Positions 1 to 6,857 of a stretch of 64,000 nt of DNA are shown piece after piece. A model generated the notes under the pieces. It saw nothing but the letters and a program-made list of their open reading frames with translations, searched no databases and had not been told where the DNA came from. Position 1 is the first letter of the stretch. Each line of letters starts with the position of its first letter. Made by a program: the position numbers and the translations under genes. Origin of the DNA: CAZXFH01 sp964640055 (GTDB taxonomy: Bacteria > Fidelibacterota > UBA2242 > JAFGTP01); the NCBI GenBank assembly GCA_964640055.1, contig CAZXFH010000007.1, positions 1-64,000 on the forward strand. The letters are read 5' to 3'.

Positions 1-496
1 TATCAACCGCTATTCTACGCGATGTACGCGCCTGATTTAAACTGGGATTAACTCGTTTCGGGTGTTTTTCAGATTGATTATTTAGCAGTGTTGCTTGCAT
101 GGGTTCATGCGGCCAGTCCAGCTGAGACAAGAATTGATTCATACCAGCGATCATATTATCCAGGCGGGTTAAAGCATCGTCAATCGGTGGTGGGGTTGGT
201 TTATCGGTTGATTCTGGTTTGAAGGGTTCATCTTTCAGGACCAGTTCCATGGCTTCCAGATCCAGCTCCAAGTCATCGGGCACGTAAAATTGCACCTCCC
301 CAATCAGGTAGCGGCCTTGAGCGGAGCCGGTTGTAATGGGGATTTGTTGCTGCCCCGGTTTAAACCCGCGGGGAAACTCTAATCGCCACTGCCGGGTCAA
401 CCGCAAATCCGGATGCTTGGATTTCAGTTCAGCAAGCCATTCATCAATGCGCTCACTCACCCGGGCGGTGATCTCTTCTTTGTAATTGTTTGTCAT
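1..496 (-). CDS. Hypothetical protein, 3' end outside window
   Basis: The frame opens at the ATG ending at 496 and stays open for 165 codons to the window edge, so the C-terminus is missing. The visible part is hydrophilic, begins MTNNYKEEITARVSERIDEW, and has a Pro-rich linker around residue 100 followed by a helical segment. No family was recognised. Its start overlaps the stop of the upstream zinc-ribbon gene as ATGA, which implies translational coupling and membership of the leftward small-gene operon that begins at 2428. Confidence 0.6.
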   Translation of the reverse strand, partial: MTNNYKEEITARVSERIDEWLAELKSKHPDLRLTRQWRLEFPRGFKPGQQQIPITTGSAQGRYLIGEVQFYVPDDLELDLEAMELVLKDEPFKPESTDKPTPPPIDDALTRLDNMIAGMNQFLSQLDWPHEPMQATLLNNQSEKHPKRVNPSLNQARTSRRIAVD

Positions 497-762
497 AATT
501 CCTCCAGGGCTTTGCGTTGCGCGGCCTCCTCTTCCAGCGTCTCATATTCATTCAACTCAACCTCAGCATCTGCGCCGCATTCTTGGCAGGTAATCGCAAA
601 ACTACTTTTGCCCTGAGAAACTAACTTATCAGCAAGCGATTCTTTGGGTCTTACGTGCAGAATACTAAGTGTACCGTCGGGGTTGATTTTAAACGTGCAG
701 CGAACCCACAGAGGCACTAAAAATTTTTTGCTATTCCCGCAAACGGGGCAGGTCATTCGCAT
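493..762 (-). CDS. Small double-CxxC zinc-ribbon protein (89 aa)
   Basis: Two Cys pairs, CPVCG near residue 5 and CQECG near residue 60, are about 50 residues apart and can form one split zinc ribbon. Between them lies a beta-type stretch with 'NPDGTL', which has a counterpart ('TPDGEG', 'IPDGQL') in the two neighbouring Cys-rich genes. The three are probably diverged copies of one domain. The C-terminus is acidic and helical. The gene overlaps the upstream gene by 32 bases and the downstream gene by 4. The function is unknown; nucleic-acid binding or a structural zinc site are both possible. Confidence 0.6.
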   Translation of the reverse strand: MRMTCPVCGNSKKFLVPLWVRCTFKINPDGTLSILHVRPKESLADKLVSQGKSSFAITCQECGADAEVELNEYETLEEEAAQRKALEEL

Positions 763-1135
763 AATTGCTCCTTTCTTTTTTTAGCCAGTTTAACTCATCC
801 CGATGCGCTTTGATTTCATCATCCAGGGACATCGGCGATGATTTCACTTTCCCGGGCACGGTCACTTTGCAGCGGCCGCAACGGGCACATTGCATATGCG
901 GACTGTAATAGGTTTCAGTCTCAGGATCATATTCCCACTCTGAATCCGGCTCTGAGAGCATCAACTCAACTAAACTGCGCAGGTTATCGCGCAGGCTTTC
1001 CTCACTGTAATCCATATCCGCATACTTGGCATTTTCAATCAGCACGCCCTCACCATCCGGAGTAACCGCTTTGACCGTTTGGACAGTGCATTCGAAATAG
1101 GTATAATTCCCACAGTATAAACACAACAGTTGCAT
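731..1135 (-). CDS. Small zinc-ribbon protein (134 aa)
   Basis: The protein starts with CLYCG at residue 5 and carries a second pair, CARCGRC, near residue 85, so it has the same split zinc-ribbon layout as its neighbours. The C-terminal 40 residues are charged and predicted helical or coiled-coil. A strong AGGAGGAG site lies four bases before the ATG at 1135. A terminator-like hairpin sits just upstream of that site, so this gene and those after it may be expressed at a lower level than the first part of the operon. No database family was recognised. Confidence 0.6.
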   Translation of the reverse strand: MQLLCLYCGNYTYFECTVQTVKAVTPDGEGVLIENAKYADMDYSEESLRDNLRSLVELMLSEPDSEWEYDPETETYYSPHMQCARCGRCKVTVPGKVKSSPMSLDDEIKAHRDELNWLKKERSNYANDLPRLRE

Positions 1136-1151
1136 AAAACTCCTCCTGAAT

Positions 1152-1178
1152 AAAAAAGGGCCGGCGTATCGCCGACCC
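1152..1178 (-). terminator. Intra-operon terminator or attenuator hairpin
   Basis: On the minus strand GGGTCGGCG, a three-base loop and CGCCGGCCC (one mismatch) are followed directly by six T. This is a good Rho-independent terminator placed between the 175-aa and 134-aa Cys-rich genes of what otherwise looks like one operon. Confidence 0.65.
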
Positions 1179-1204
1179 TCTTTGTTTCGATTTTTAATCT
1201 TCGA

Positions 1205-1732
1205 TTAGTAACCTAACTCCTGCTTGAGATCCGCCAGGCTGTGTCCATAGTGCTGTAACACTTCTAGTAATCCATCGGTAAAATATGGGCAGCTGCTAAA
1301 ACAGTCTTCTTCGCTAATCCGGCCATTATGATCCTGAATACAGCGGGTGCAGATATCACAAACCTCATCTTCGGGCAGATACTGGCCACAAACCGCACAG
1401 CCGGGACACCCCAGCTGCCGACAGTGATCCAGCAAGCGCTCTTGCAGATCGATACCATGGGCTTGGTGGCAATTCGCACAAAAAATTATGGGCTGATCCT
1501 GATAAATGGCTTTGTCGATCATGGGCTCGATCTGTTGGGCTAATTTCTGCAGCTGCTCTTTTGTGGTTATTTCATCCAGTCCCAGCGCCAGTTGTCCATC
1601 CGGAATTACTTCGGCCGAGTACTTTAGCCGGAGGTCAACATAGAAGGCAGTCGTGTTCCCACAATAGGCACACTGGAGTACATGTGGGCCATACTGACGT
1701 TCCTCTGCACTGTAATACCTACTTGCCCGCAT
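1205..1732 (-). CDS. Cys-rich zinc-binding protein (175 aa)
   Basis: This is the longest member of the local zinc-ribbon set. Cys pairs occur as CAYCG (about residue 21), CANC (about 84), CPGCAVCG (about 109), CDICTRC (about 128) and CFSSC (about 143), giving room for two or three zinc sites. The N-terminal half matches the layout of the two downstream proteins (CxxCG, a 'PDGQL' turn, a helix, then CxxC); the C-terminal half is an additional Cys-rich module. It overlaps the upstream 107-aa gene by 14 bases. No enzymatic motif is visible and the role is unknown. Confidence 0.6.
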   Translation of the reverse strand: MRASRYYSAEERQYGPHVLQCAYCGNTTAFYVDLRLKYSAEVIPDGQLALGLDEITTKEQLQKLAQQIEPMIDKAIYQDQPIIFCANCHQAHGIDLQERLLDHCRQLGCPGCAVCGQYLPEDEVCDICTRCIQDHNGRISEEDCFSSCPYFTDGLLEVLQHYGHSLADLKQELGY

Positions 1733-2042
1733 GTGATCCTCGTAGATTGTCAGTGACCACTTGACTCAGTCCCGCCACCGTCGAAGCGATTTCAGTGGTT
1801 AATTGTAGATTTTGCACCAAGCGGTCGCGTTTGCTGGCTTGCAGTTGTGAGCGGGCACTTGCGCTGAGCAGGTATGCATTGGTACCTAATAAAATGGTGT
1901 GCGAAGCCAGCCGGGCCGCCTTGGCCAGAGAATCCGAGCTGATCCGCATTTGTAAATGTGTGTTCCGGCTCATAACGGATCTCGCAGCTTTTGAGGCAGT
2001 TGCAGGATTGATTTTACGATGTCTTTGGCGCTGACCGGGCAA
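1719..2042 (-). CDS. Hypothetical 107-aa protein
   Basis: A basic N-terminus is followed by helical, Ala/Ser/Leu-rich sequence. The longest reading begins at a TTG (2042) that overlaps the upstream gene by 29 bases; an internal ATG at 1973 is an alternative start and would give 84 aa. No signal peptide or motif was recognised. It is placed between a small membrane protein and the Cys-rich genes with overlapping ends, which supports it being a real gene of the same operon. The product is unknown. Confidence 0.45.
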   Translation of the reverse strand: MPGQRQRHRKINPATASKAARSVMSRNTHLQMRISSDSLAKAARLASHTILLGTNAYLLSASARSQLQASKRDRLVQNLQLTTEIASTVAGLSQVVTDNLRGSHAGK

Positions 2043-2295
2043 TTAATCGTTTTCCGTTTGGGATTTGTTCGCATGCTTCCCTCCTCTCTGTTGCAATGGT
2101 TAAAATTAGCTTAGTGGCCGAATCGATCAGGGCTTGCTGCCGGCGGGTTTTGGTATATTCTTTTAGTAAAACTAATGTCGATCCCACCGTTACAGCGGCC
2201 AAGGTCAACCCGCCAAAGGCGAGGAGCAGGTGTCTGAGAGAAACATCGACCACATGCTCCTCCTGCTCGGGCGGGAGTGGGCTTTTGCCGTCCAT
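2014..2295 (-). CDS. Small single-pass membrane protein (93 aa)
   Basis: The N-terminus is acidic and hydrophilic, then one clear membrane helix spans about residues 23-45 (LLLAFGGLTLAAVTVGSTLV), followed by a basic, helical C-terminal half. It starts one base after the stop of the 43-aa gene and overlaps the next gene by 29 bases. The layout resembles small membrane proteins of phage or conjugative modules, but no family was recognised. Confidence 0.5.
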   Translation of the reverse strand: MDGKSPLPPEQEEHVVDVSLRHLLLAFGGLTLAAVTVGSTLVLLKEYTKTRRQQALIDSATKLILTIATERREACEQIPNGKRLIARSAPKTS

Positions 2296-2296
2296 T

Positions 2297-2428
2297 TTAA
2301 TGCTTATGGTTGCGCACAGCGTTTGCGACTTGCAGTGCCAGGACTACCCCGGAGACTGCCAGCTGCGTGTAACCGGCAATTTTACCCGCTGTTTCCAATT
2401 TGTCCGGTTTTGATTTAATTTGATCCAT
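2297..2428 (-). CDS. 43-aa predicted membrane-associated small protein
   Basis: The reading frame is MDQIKSKPDKLETAGKIAGY followed by a hydrophobic helix (QLAVSGVVLALQVANAV) and a basic tail NHKH. An AGGAGG lies five bases before the ATG at 2428, better spaced than for the ATG at 2431. It is the first gene of the leftward operon, abutting the 93-aa gene by one base. The ribosome-binding site and position support it; the function is unknown. Confidence 0.5.
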   Translation of the reverse strand: MDQIKSKPDKLETAGKIAGYTQLAVSGVVLALQVANAVRNHKH

Positions 2429-2816
2429 CATTACCTCCTGATTGTTTTACGATTAAAAATTGCGTGCGAATTGCCTGTTCAAAGAGTGTCTAACTCTCTG
2501 TTTTCATTATACATATACACATTTTAGCCGGGTTATTTTATGGGGGGTTCTATTCTTGGTTTGTGTGCTCGATTTTATTGATTTTATGCTAAAAACACAT
2601 CCTTTAATGAGCGTTCTTTAAGCCCATTTTGGGCTCCTCGAGAAATTTTTTGATTTTGGCGTTTCTCGTCGAGAAATTTAAATCCTGAGAATATGCTGAA
2701 AATATACTGAGAAAATACCGGGCTTTTGCGGCCTACTAACTACTAAATGTCACATTTCTTATCGAGAAAACACTTATGCTACAACATGGGGTTTCGTGAC
2801 TAAAAATAAAGTGATC

Positions 2817-2850
2817 TTTACGTGCGTGAATATACGATATGTCACATTTT
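2817..2850 (+). repeat. 34-bp repeat, copy 1 (inverted relative to 10043)
   Basis: TTTACGTGCGTGAATATACG, continuing to ATGTCACATTTT, is present here and in reverse orientation at 10043-10076, with 32 of 34 positions identical. Flanking sequences do not match. The centre has weak dyad symmetry (GTGA...TCAC). Part of it, ATGTCACATTT, occurs again at 2747-2757. Confidence 0.7.
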
Positions 2851-3002
2851 TGGAAACTGCTTAAAAGTCGTGGAGTTCTTGGTCGTGATGGCTCGCTTAG
2901 CGGTCTTGGAGTTTTTAGTTGTATTGGCTCGCTATGTTCGGATGGGCTTCAATGGTGCCTGTGAAGAGCGAACACTATCGACGGGAAGTCCGCTTAGAAG
3001 CG

Positions 3003-3172
3003 ATCTGAAGGCCATTTAGGCGCATTTGCTGTTCAAAAAAACACCCCTCTCGACGAGAAACCCTAATCTGAATGGTATCATACCGGGGTGGCCATTTCCG
3101 GGTTTTTAAGTGCCTGATACTCAGTCAGTTACAAAGCCACTTTTTCGCCTATGAGACCTGGTTTGGGGGGTA
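3003..3172 (+). repeat. Dispersed intergenic repeat, copy A
   Basis: The sequence aligns along about 170 bp with the reverse complement of 57893-58075. The core 3103-3164 matches 57900-57961 at 56 of 62 positions, and flanking blocks (CGCATTT, CCCTCTCG, ATACCG) align at lower identity. It contains no reading frame. See the paired entry at 57893. Confidence 0.75.
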
Positions 3173-3530
3173 TGCATTGGGTCAGTCTCAAAAAAACTAA
3201 GTCGCCAGCCAGGAAAACAGGGTAGTGTCATTTTAGAATCGTTAATATATGCGTCTAATTCGAATAGAATGTCAATAGTATAAACCGTTCCTGTGGATAA
3301 AGTCTAAATAAGTCCGATATTAATACAATCATACTTAGCGAAAACGGCGTTCCTGCTAAATATTCCAAAATATTTATGAAAATTTCTTGATATTAATAAT
3401 TATTATGAATATTATGCATTTAGGCAATTAAGCAGTGATTATGAAATAGAGGCGGGATAAAATATGAGGAGTTGACAACTCATAAAGCAGGAGTTTTTTA
3501 TTATTTCTAATTATCGATGGAAGTTCAATA

Positions 3531-4523
3531 GTGTGGTTTGAAAAATTGACCGGGTTTTCTGAAGAGTCCACCAGGCAGGTACGTGATAATATGACTGTTG
3601 ATGGACAGGTATTGAGATCGGATGTAAACGGGAAAGTTATGCTACACGGCCAGTTGGAAACTCCGACTTTGGCCGAACTCAGGGACCGTGTCAATGCGAG
3701 TGGTAAGCAGCGTGGAAAAATATCAGTACGCGAAGTTGTCGCCGATGTCCAACACCTTCACACAGACGCATCGAATGCCGGGTCGCTTTTTCAGGTCGCT
3801 TCCCAGTTCAATCTTCTCGAAATGAGGTCTCCGAAAATCACTCCTGAATGTGGTGTAGGCATCTATGAGTATGATCATACTCAGGGACCGGCATGTGCGA
3901 TCGCTGCTGGTGCAGGAACGATTTACCGCAATTACTTTGCCCTCGTAAACGGTCAGATCGGTCAATCGGCAAGTAACCAAATCGATTGCCTGAGAGATAT
4001 CGGAGCCACATTGGACAATACCAAAAGCCGTCTGTGGGAAATGCGCAACGGCTATGCATTGGCAACACGGAGTGGTCTAGTTGAGATAGCGCACCGGCTA
4101 CAGACCTCAAGCGAGAGTGAACTTGATAGACTGCGTCAGTTATTACGTATCGGCATACAGTGGAATACGCAAGTAACGCTCAAAGACTCCAGCCATACCG
4201 TTTCCCAGTGCTATTGCTCTGCTCTACCAGTTGCCTATTCCCATTATCCTTCACATTTATGGGAGGCATTCGCACGGATCATTCTTGAGGCGGCCTATGA
4301 GGCGACAATTTGTACGGCGATATTGAATGCGATAATGAACGGAAATAACAGACTGTTTCTTACTTTGCTTGGAGGGGGGGCATTCGGCAACAAAACAGCT
4401 TGGATTATTGGGGGAATAAAACGGGCTGTGAATCTCTACAAAGATGTGGATCTTGATATAGCCGTTGTCAGCTATGGTTCATCAAATCGGGATGTCCAGC
4501 AACTCCTTCACGGAAGAACCTAA
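3531..4523 (+). CDS. Predicted macro-domain-like (PARG-type) protein
   Basis: The 330-aa protein begins at a GTG (WFEKLTGF) with GGAAG upstream. Highly conserved-looking blocks are LFQVASQFNLLEM, TPECGVGIYEYDHTQGPAC, NYFALVNGQIGQ, a NGYAL box and, near the end, LTLLGGGAFGNKTAWI followed by DLDIAVVSYG. The GGGAFGN loop followed by a helix resembles the ADP-ribose-binding 'GxGAFGN' loop of macro-domain/PARG-like proteins, so binding or hydrolysis of an ADP-ribose-type ligand is plausible. I recall this block order from uncharacterised bacterial and protist proteins but cannot name a Pfam entry. It has no operon partner and lies between repeats and integron cassettes, so it is probably an acquired gene. 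The fold assignment is inference. Confidence 0.6.
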   Translation: MWFEKLTGFSEESTRQVRDNMTVDGQVLRSDVNGKVMLHGQLETPTLAELRDRVNASGKQRGKISVREVVADVQHLHTDASNAGSLFQVASQFNLLEMRSPKITPECGVGIYEYDHTQGPACAIAAGAGTIYRNYFALVNGQIGQSASNQIDCLRDIGATLDNTKSRLWEMRNGYALATRSGLVEIAHRLQTSSESELDRLRQLLRIGIQWNTQVTLKDSSHTVSQCYCSALPVAYSHYPSHLWEAFARIILEAAYEATICTAILNAIMNGNNRLFLTLLGGGAFGNKTAWIIGGIKRAVNLYKDVDLDIAVVSYGSSNRDVQQLLHGRT

Positions 4524-4617
4524 TAAATGTACGGATTTCATAAGTAAATGCATTTCCATTGGTGCTAAATTGAAGGAGTCAACCCTGATTACATTACCTT
4601 CAACCAAAAGAGTTTCA

Positions 4618-4894
4618 ATGACGACATTAACCAGTGTTGTCATCCTGCTGAGTGTTTTTCTATCCCCGGTTCAGGGTATTGACCGACCGGATATACCGTC
4701 GCGTATAGGCCCAACCGGTCTATTTATGGATCAAAGATTATAACTATACCAGACTCCAAACCACCTTTACCTGCCAGACCAATTTTCAGGGTTTCTATCG
4801 CTTTACGGTAGATTATAATGATTGGAATTATATCCTGGCCAGTCTGTATGCTAGTGGAATCTATAAAAATATCAAAACACCTAAAAATGGCTGA
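4618..4894 (+). pseudogene. Chimeric remnant: signal peptide fused out of frame to lipoprotein 3' fragment
   Basis: An ATG at 4618 opens MTTLTSVVILLSVFLSPVQG, a typical signal peptide, but the frame ends at 4743. From 4715 to about 4881 the DNA is about 92% identical to 7561-7728 of the lipoprotein pseudogene downstream. In that homologous frame it reads VYLWIKDYNYTRLQTTF through IYKNIK to a TGA at 4894 without an internal stop. The junction at CCGGTC therefore joins unrelated 5' sequence to the lipoprotein 3' half in a different frame. It is not expected to make a functional product. Confidence 0.65.
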
Positions 4895-4991
4895 ATATCC
4901 GAATCACGTTCCCGCTCTCTGCGATTGAACGGCTAAAATTACTGCCATACAAATTCCAGATAGGGGCTTAGTCCCCGCCTGACTGTCGGGC

Positions 4992-5085
4992 AGGCAACCC
5001 CTGCTTGCATACTGACGCCGATTATAGATACGGCGACTACCTTTGTTATCGTGACGGCGTCAGGTGCGAAGCAGATTTGTTATCC
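4992..5085 (-). other. Integron attC-like site 2 (3' end of cassette 2)
   Basis: On the minus strand the site reads R'' GGATAAC (5085-5079), then CTGCTT, an extrahelical C, GCA and CTGACGCCG. These pair with CGGCGTCAG, TGC and AAGCAG before R' GTTGCCT (4998-4992). The R'' box is the exact complement of the GTTATCC that begins the same cassette at 6077, as expected when one attC is split between the two ends of an integrated cassette. The R' box is a poor match to GTTRRRY, consistent with it coming from the flanking DNA. Confidence 0.65.
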
Positions 5086-5092
5086 GTCTTGC

Positions 5093-5908
5093 TCATTGCT
5101 TGCGAAAGACCTTGATCAACTGAGGCGTGATGTCCTTGGTCTCCACCTCTCTTGCGGTGTAAGACACTTCCGCGGCGGCAACCTTGACGTCAGCGGACTT
5201 CGCCGCGGTCGGCATGGCTTCGTTAACATCTCGATGGAACTTGTCGACGACTTGGCCCCGGGTCTGTTCAAACTGCTGTTGAATCTGCTGAACCTTCCGT
5301 TGGTCGCCTTCCTGCTGTGCCGCCTGCATCTGTGCCTGGGCGGCTTGCGATGCTTTTTCCAGCTCCTTTTGCGCCGGATGCTGCTGGAAAGCCGCCTGCA
5401 GATCGTAGGTGCCGACGTGGAGGGCGCTCTGCGGTTTCTCAGGCGCATCCGCCGGTGCGTCTTCCTGCGGCCGGTCAAAGGCTGCAATTAACTGGGGCGT
5501 GATGTCCTTGGTCTCCACCTCTCTTGCGGTGTAAGACACTTCCGCGGCGGCAACCTTGACGTCAGCGGACTTCGCCGCGGTCGGCATGGCTTCGTTAACA
5601 TCTCGATGGAACTTGTCGACGACTTGGCCCCGGGTCTGTTCAAACTGCTGTTGAATCTGCTGAACCTTCCGTTGGTCGCCTTCCTGCTGTGCCGCCTGCA
5701 TCTGTGCCTGGGCGGCTTGCGATGCTTTTTCCAGCTCCTTTTGCGCCGGATGCTGCTGGAAAGCCGCCTGCAGATCGTAGGTGCCGACGTGGAGGGCGCT
5801 CTGCGGTTTCTCAGGCGCATCTTGGGCTTGTGCGCTTAAGAGTCCCGCAAACATGGCAATAGCCGTTGTGACTCCGAAAAAGAGCTTGTTTAGGTTGGTT
5901 TGTATCAT
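5093..5908 (-). CDS. Secreted Skp/OmpH-like protein with internal duplication (cassette gene)
   Basis: A signal peptide (about residues 1-28, ending SAQAQ) precedes two copies of a domain of about 120 residues. Each begins ALHVGTYDLQAAFQQHPAQ, runs through a Gln/Ala-rich coiled coil and ends DITPQLI. The N-terminal motif and coiled coil resemble OmpH/Skp periplasmic chaperones, which hold unfolded outer-membrane proteins; a normal Skp has one such domain. The two copies are identical at DNA level over 326 bp with a period of 372 bp (124 codons), so the duplication is recent or maintained by conversion. GC content is clearly higher than in neighbouring DNA. AGGAG precedes the ATG. It is the only gene of integron cassette 2. 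It differs from the core skp at 63502. Confidence 0.7.
   Translation of the reverse strand: MIQTNLNKLFFGVTTAIAMFAGLLSAQAQDAPEKPQSALHVGTYDLQAAFQQHPAQKELEKASQAAQAQMQAAQQEGDQRKVQQIQQQFEQTRGQVVDKFHRDVNEAMPTAAKSADVKVAAAEVSYTAREVETKDITPQLIAAFDRPQEDAPADAPEKPQSALHVGTYDLQAAFQQHPAQKELEKASQAAQAQMQAAQQEGDQRKVQQIQQQFEQTRGQVVDKFHRDVNEAMPTAAKSADVKVAAAEVSYTAREVETKDITPQLIKVFRKQ
5124..5821. repeat. Perfect 326-bp tandem repeat within the Skp-like gene
   Basis: Positions 5124-5449 and 5496-5821 are identical throughout, offset 372 bp, separated by a short linker that codes for the inter-domain segment AAFDRPQEDAPAD. The period is a multiple of three, so the frame is kept. Confidence 0.9.
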
Positions 5909-6070
5909 GATTTTTCTCCTTTCGTGATTTTCAGGATGTCCAATGAGGACTCTCCATTTTCGTAAATTTCACTGCTTACCCTTTATTTCAAGATAGTGCA
6001 GTGCGAACTACCCTGAATACCTCCAATATTCTCAATCTTGGTTGCACCTCCTTTCATATTTTACCCAACA

Positions 6071-6157
6071 GGATAACGCTTCGCATCACCGGCAGCAAAA
6101 AGCAGAGTGAGGCACGAACGGCGCTTTTTGCTGTCCGAGTGCATGCGATTGTTAGGC
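6071..6157 (-). other. Integron attC site 1 (3' end of cassette 1)
   Basis: On the minus strand R'' is GCCTAAC (6157-6151), followed by CGCAT, CAC, CGG and CAGCAAAAAGC. These pair with GCTTTTTGCTG, CCG, GTG and ATGCG before R' GTTATCC (6077-6071). Three unpaired bases (G, T, A) all fall on one arm, which matches the extrahelical bases that mark attC sites. The methyltransferase gene ends 29 bp before it. Confidence 0.75.
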
Positions 6158-6185
6158 CTTTCTTAAGGTGACTAAGCTGTTTTAC

Positions 6186-6827
6186 TCAGGATTCAGTTAC
6201 CTTGTTCTTACGGAAAATGAACTGTCCATTACGTATTTCAACCAACTGAACCGCTTGATTCTTTGCGAACTCATCCACCGCTTTTTTCACTCCACCTTCC
6301 CACCAGCCGCCTTCAGTGTAGTCATCCCCTGTTATGTAGCCACTCGATTTTACCTTCCGAAGAGATAACTCTAAATCTTCTTTGACGTATTCATATAAAT
6401 GATTCCCATCAATATAGACCCAGTCGAAATATTGATCTGGGAATTGCTGAAGTATGTCAGTCGAATATCCACGGTGAACCTTCACTTGTTCATCGTGTAT
6501 GTTCTGGCTGAACCGCTTGAAAATGCTTGAATAACGTTCGTCCAGTTCAGTTTGACCACCTTTTGCACCACCTCCATACCATGCAGTTTTGTATATGCTT
6601 GAAGTTTGGTGTTCCCAAGGATCAATGAGATGAAGCTCCTTTGGGGAGACGTAATCAAGTATTTGCTGAGAGAAGTCTCCCAAATGTACTCCTATTTCTG
6701 CTCCTACCGATTCCTTCGGCAGTATGTCCAAAATAAATTGACGATCACCCGAGTGCTTTGGAATTAGCCCCAATAACTGAGCCGCCCGTCTACTGCCAGG
6801 TATTTTCTTGATTACATTCTTTAACAT
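6186..6827 (-). CDS. Class I SAM-dependent methyltransferase (integron cassette gene)
   Basis: The 213-aa protein has the Rossmann motif I VGAEIGVHLGDFSQQIL (about residues 40-57) and a motif IV-like FDWVYIDGNHLYEYVKEDLE (about 135-155), as in the Methyltransf_24 family associated with sugar or polysaccharide O-methylation. ATG 6827 was chosen because AGGAGAA lies eight bases upstream; a longer frame from 6875 lacks a good site and would cross the cassette boundary at 6857. It is the sole gene of cassette 1. The substrate is unknown. Codon and base composition are AT-richer than in cassette 2, as expected for independently acquired cassettes. Confidence 0.7.
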   Translation of the reverse strand: MLKNVIKKIPGSRRAAQLLGLIPKHSGDRQFILDILPKESVGAEIGVHLGDFSQQILDYVSPKELHLIDPWEHQTSSIYKTAWYGGGAKGGQTELDERYSSIFKRFSQNIHDEQVKVHRGYSTDILQQFPDQYFDWVYIDGNHLYEYVKEDLELSLRKVKSSGYITGDDYTEGGWWEGGVKKAVDEFAKNQAVQLVEIRNGQFIFRKNKVTES

Positions 6828-6857
6828 ATTGAATTCTCCTGATTTGTTTATGCCTAA

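Larger units (their letters stand above)
2433..3530. other. Repeat-rich 1.1 kb intergenic region
   Basis: No convincing gene is present. The stretch holds TTTCTCG/CGAGAAA palindromes (2636-2680, 2764, 3053), a hairpin AGCCCA-TTT-TGGGCT near 2621, a 34-bp element shared with 10043-10076, an imperfect tandem duplication of about 33 bp at 2870-2938, and one copy of a long dispersed repeat at 3003-3172. AT content is high from 3230 to 3500. It must contain the promoter of the leftward operon, but I could not place it. Confidence 0.6.
4998..6857 (-). mobile_element. Two-cassette integron array lacking an integrase (CALIN-like)
   Basis: Cassette 1 spans 6857-6077 (methyltransferase gene) and cassette 2 spans 6076-4998 (Skp-like gene), both read leftward with an attC after each gene. 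Each cassette's first bases complement its own R'' box: TTAGGC at 6857 with GCCTAAC at 6157, and TTATCC at 6076 with GGATAAC at 5085. No intI gene or attI was found in the flanks, and the tyrosine recombinase at 10182 is not IntI-like. The array is either a cluster of attC sites lacking integrase or a secondary-site insertion. Confidence 0.65.

Noticed and set aside
2822..3019. Open frame of 65 codons with an internal amino-acid repeat
   Set aside because: It comes from the imperfect 33-bp DNA duplication in the intergenic region, has no ribosome-binding site, and runs into the dispersed repeat.
5051..5839. Rightward open frames opposite the Skp-like gene
   Set aside because: They are antisense shadows caused by high GC and the tandem repeat; the leftward frame has a signal peptide, ribosome-binding site and family similarity.
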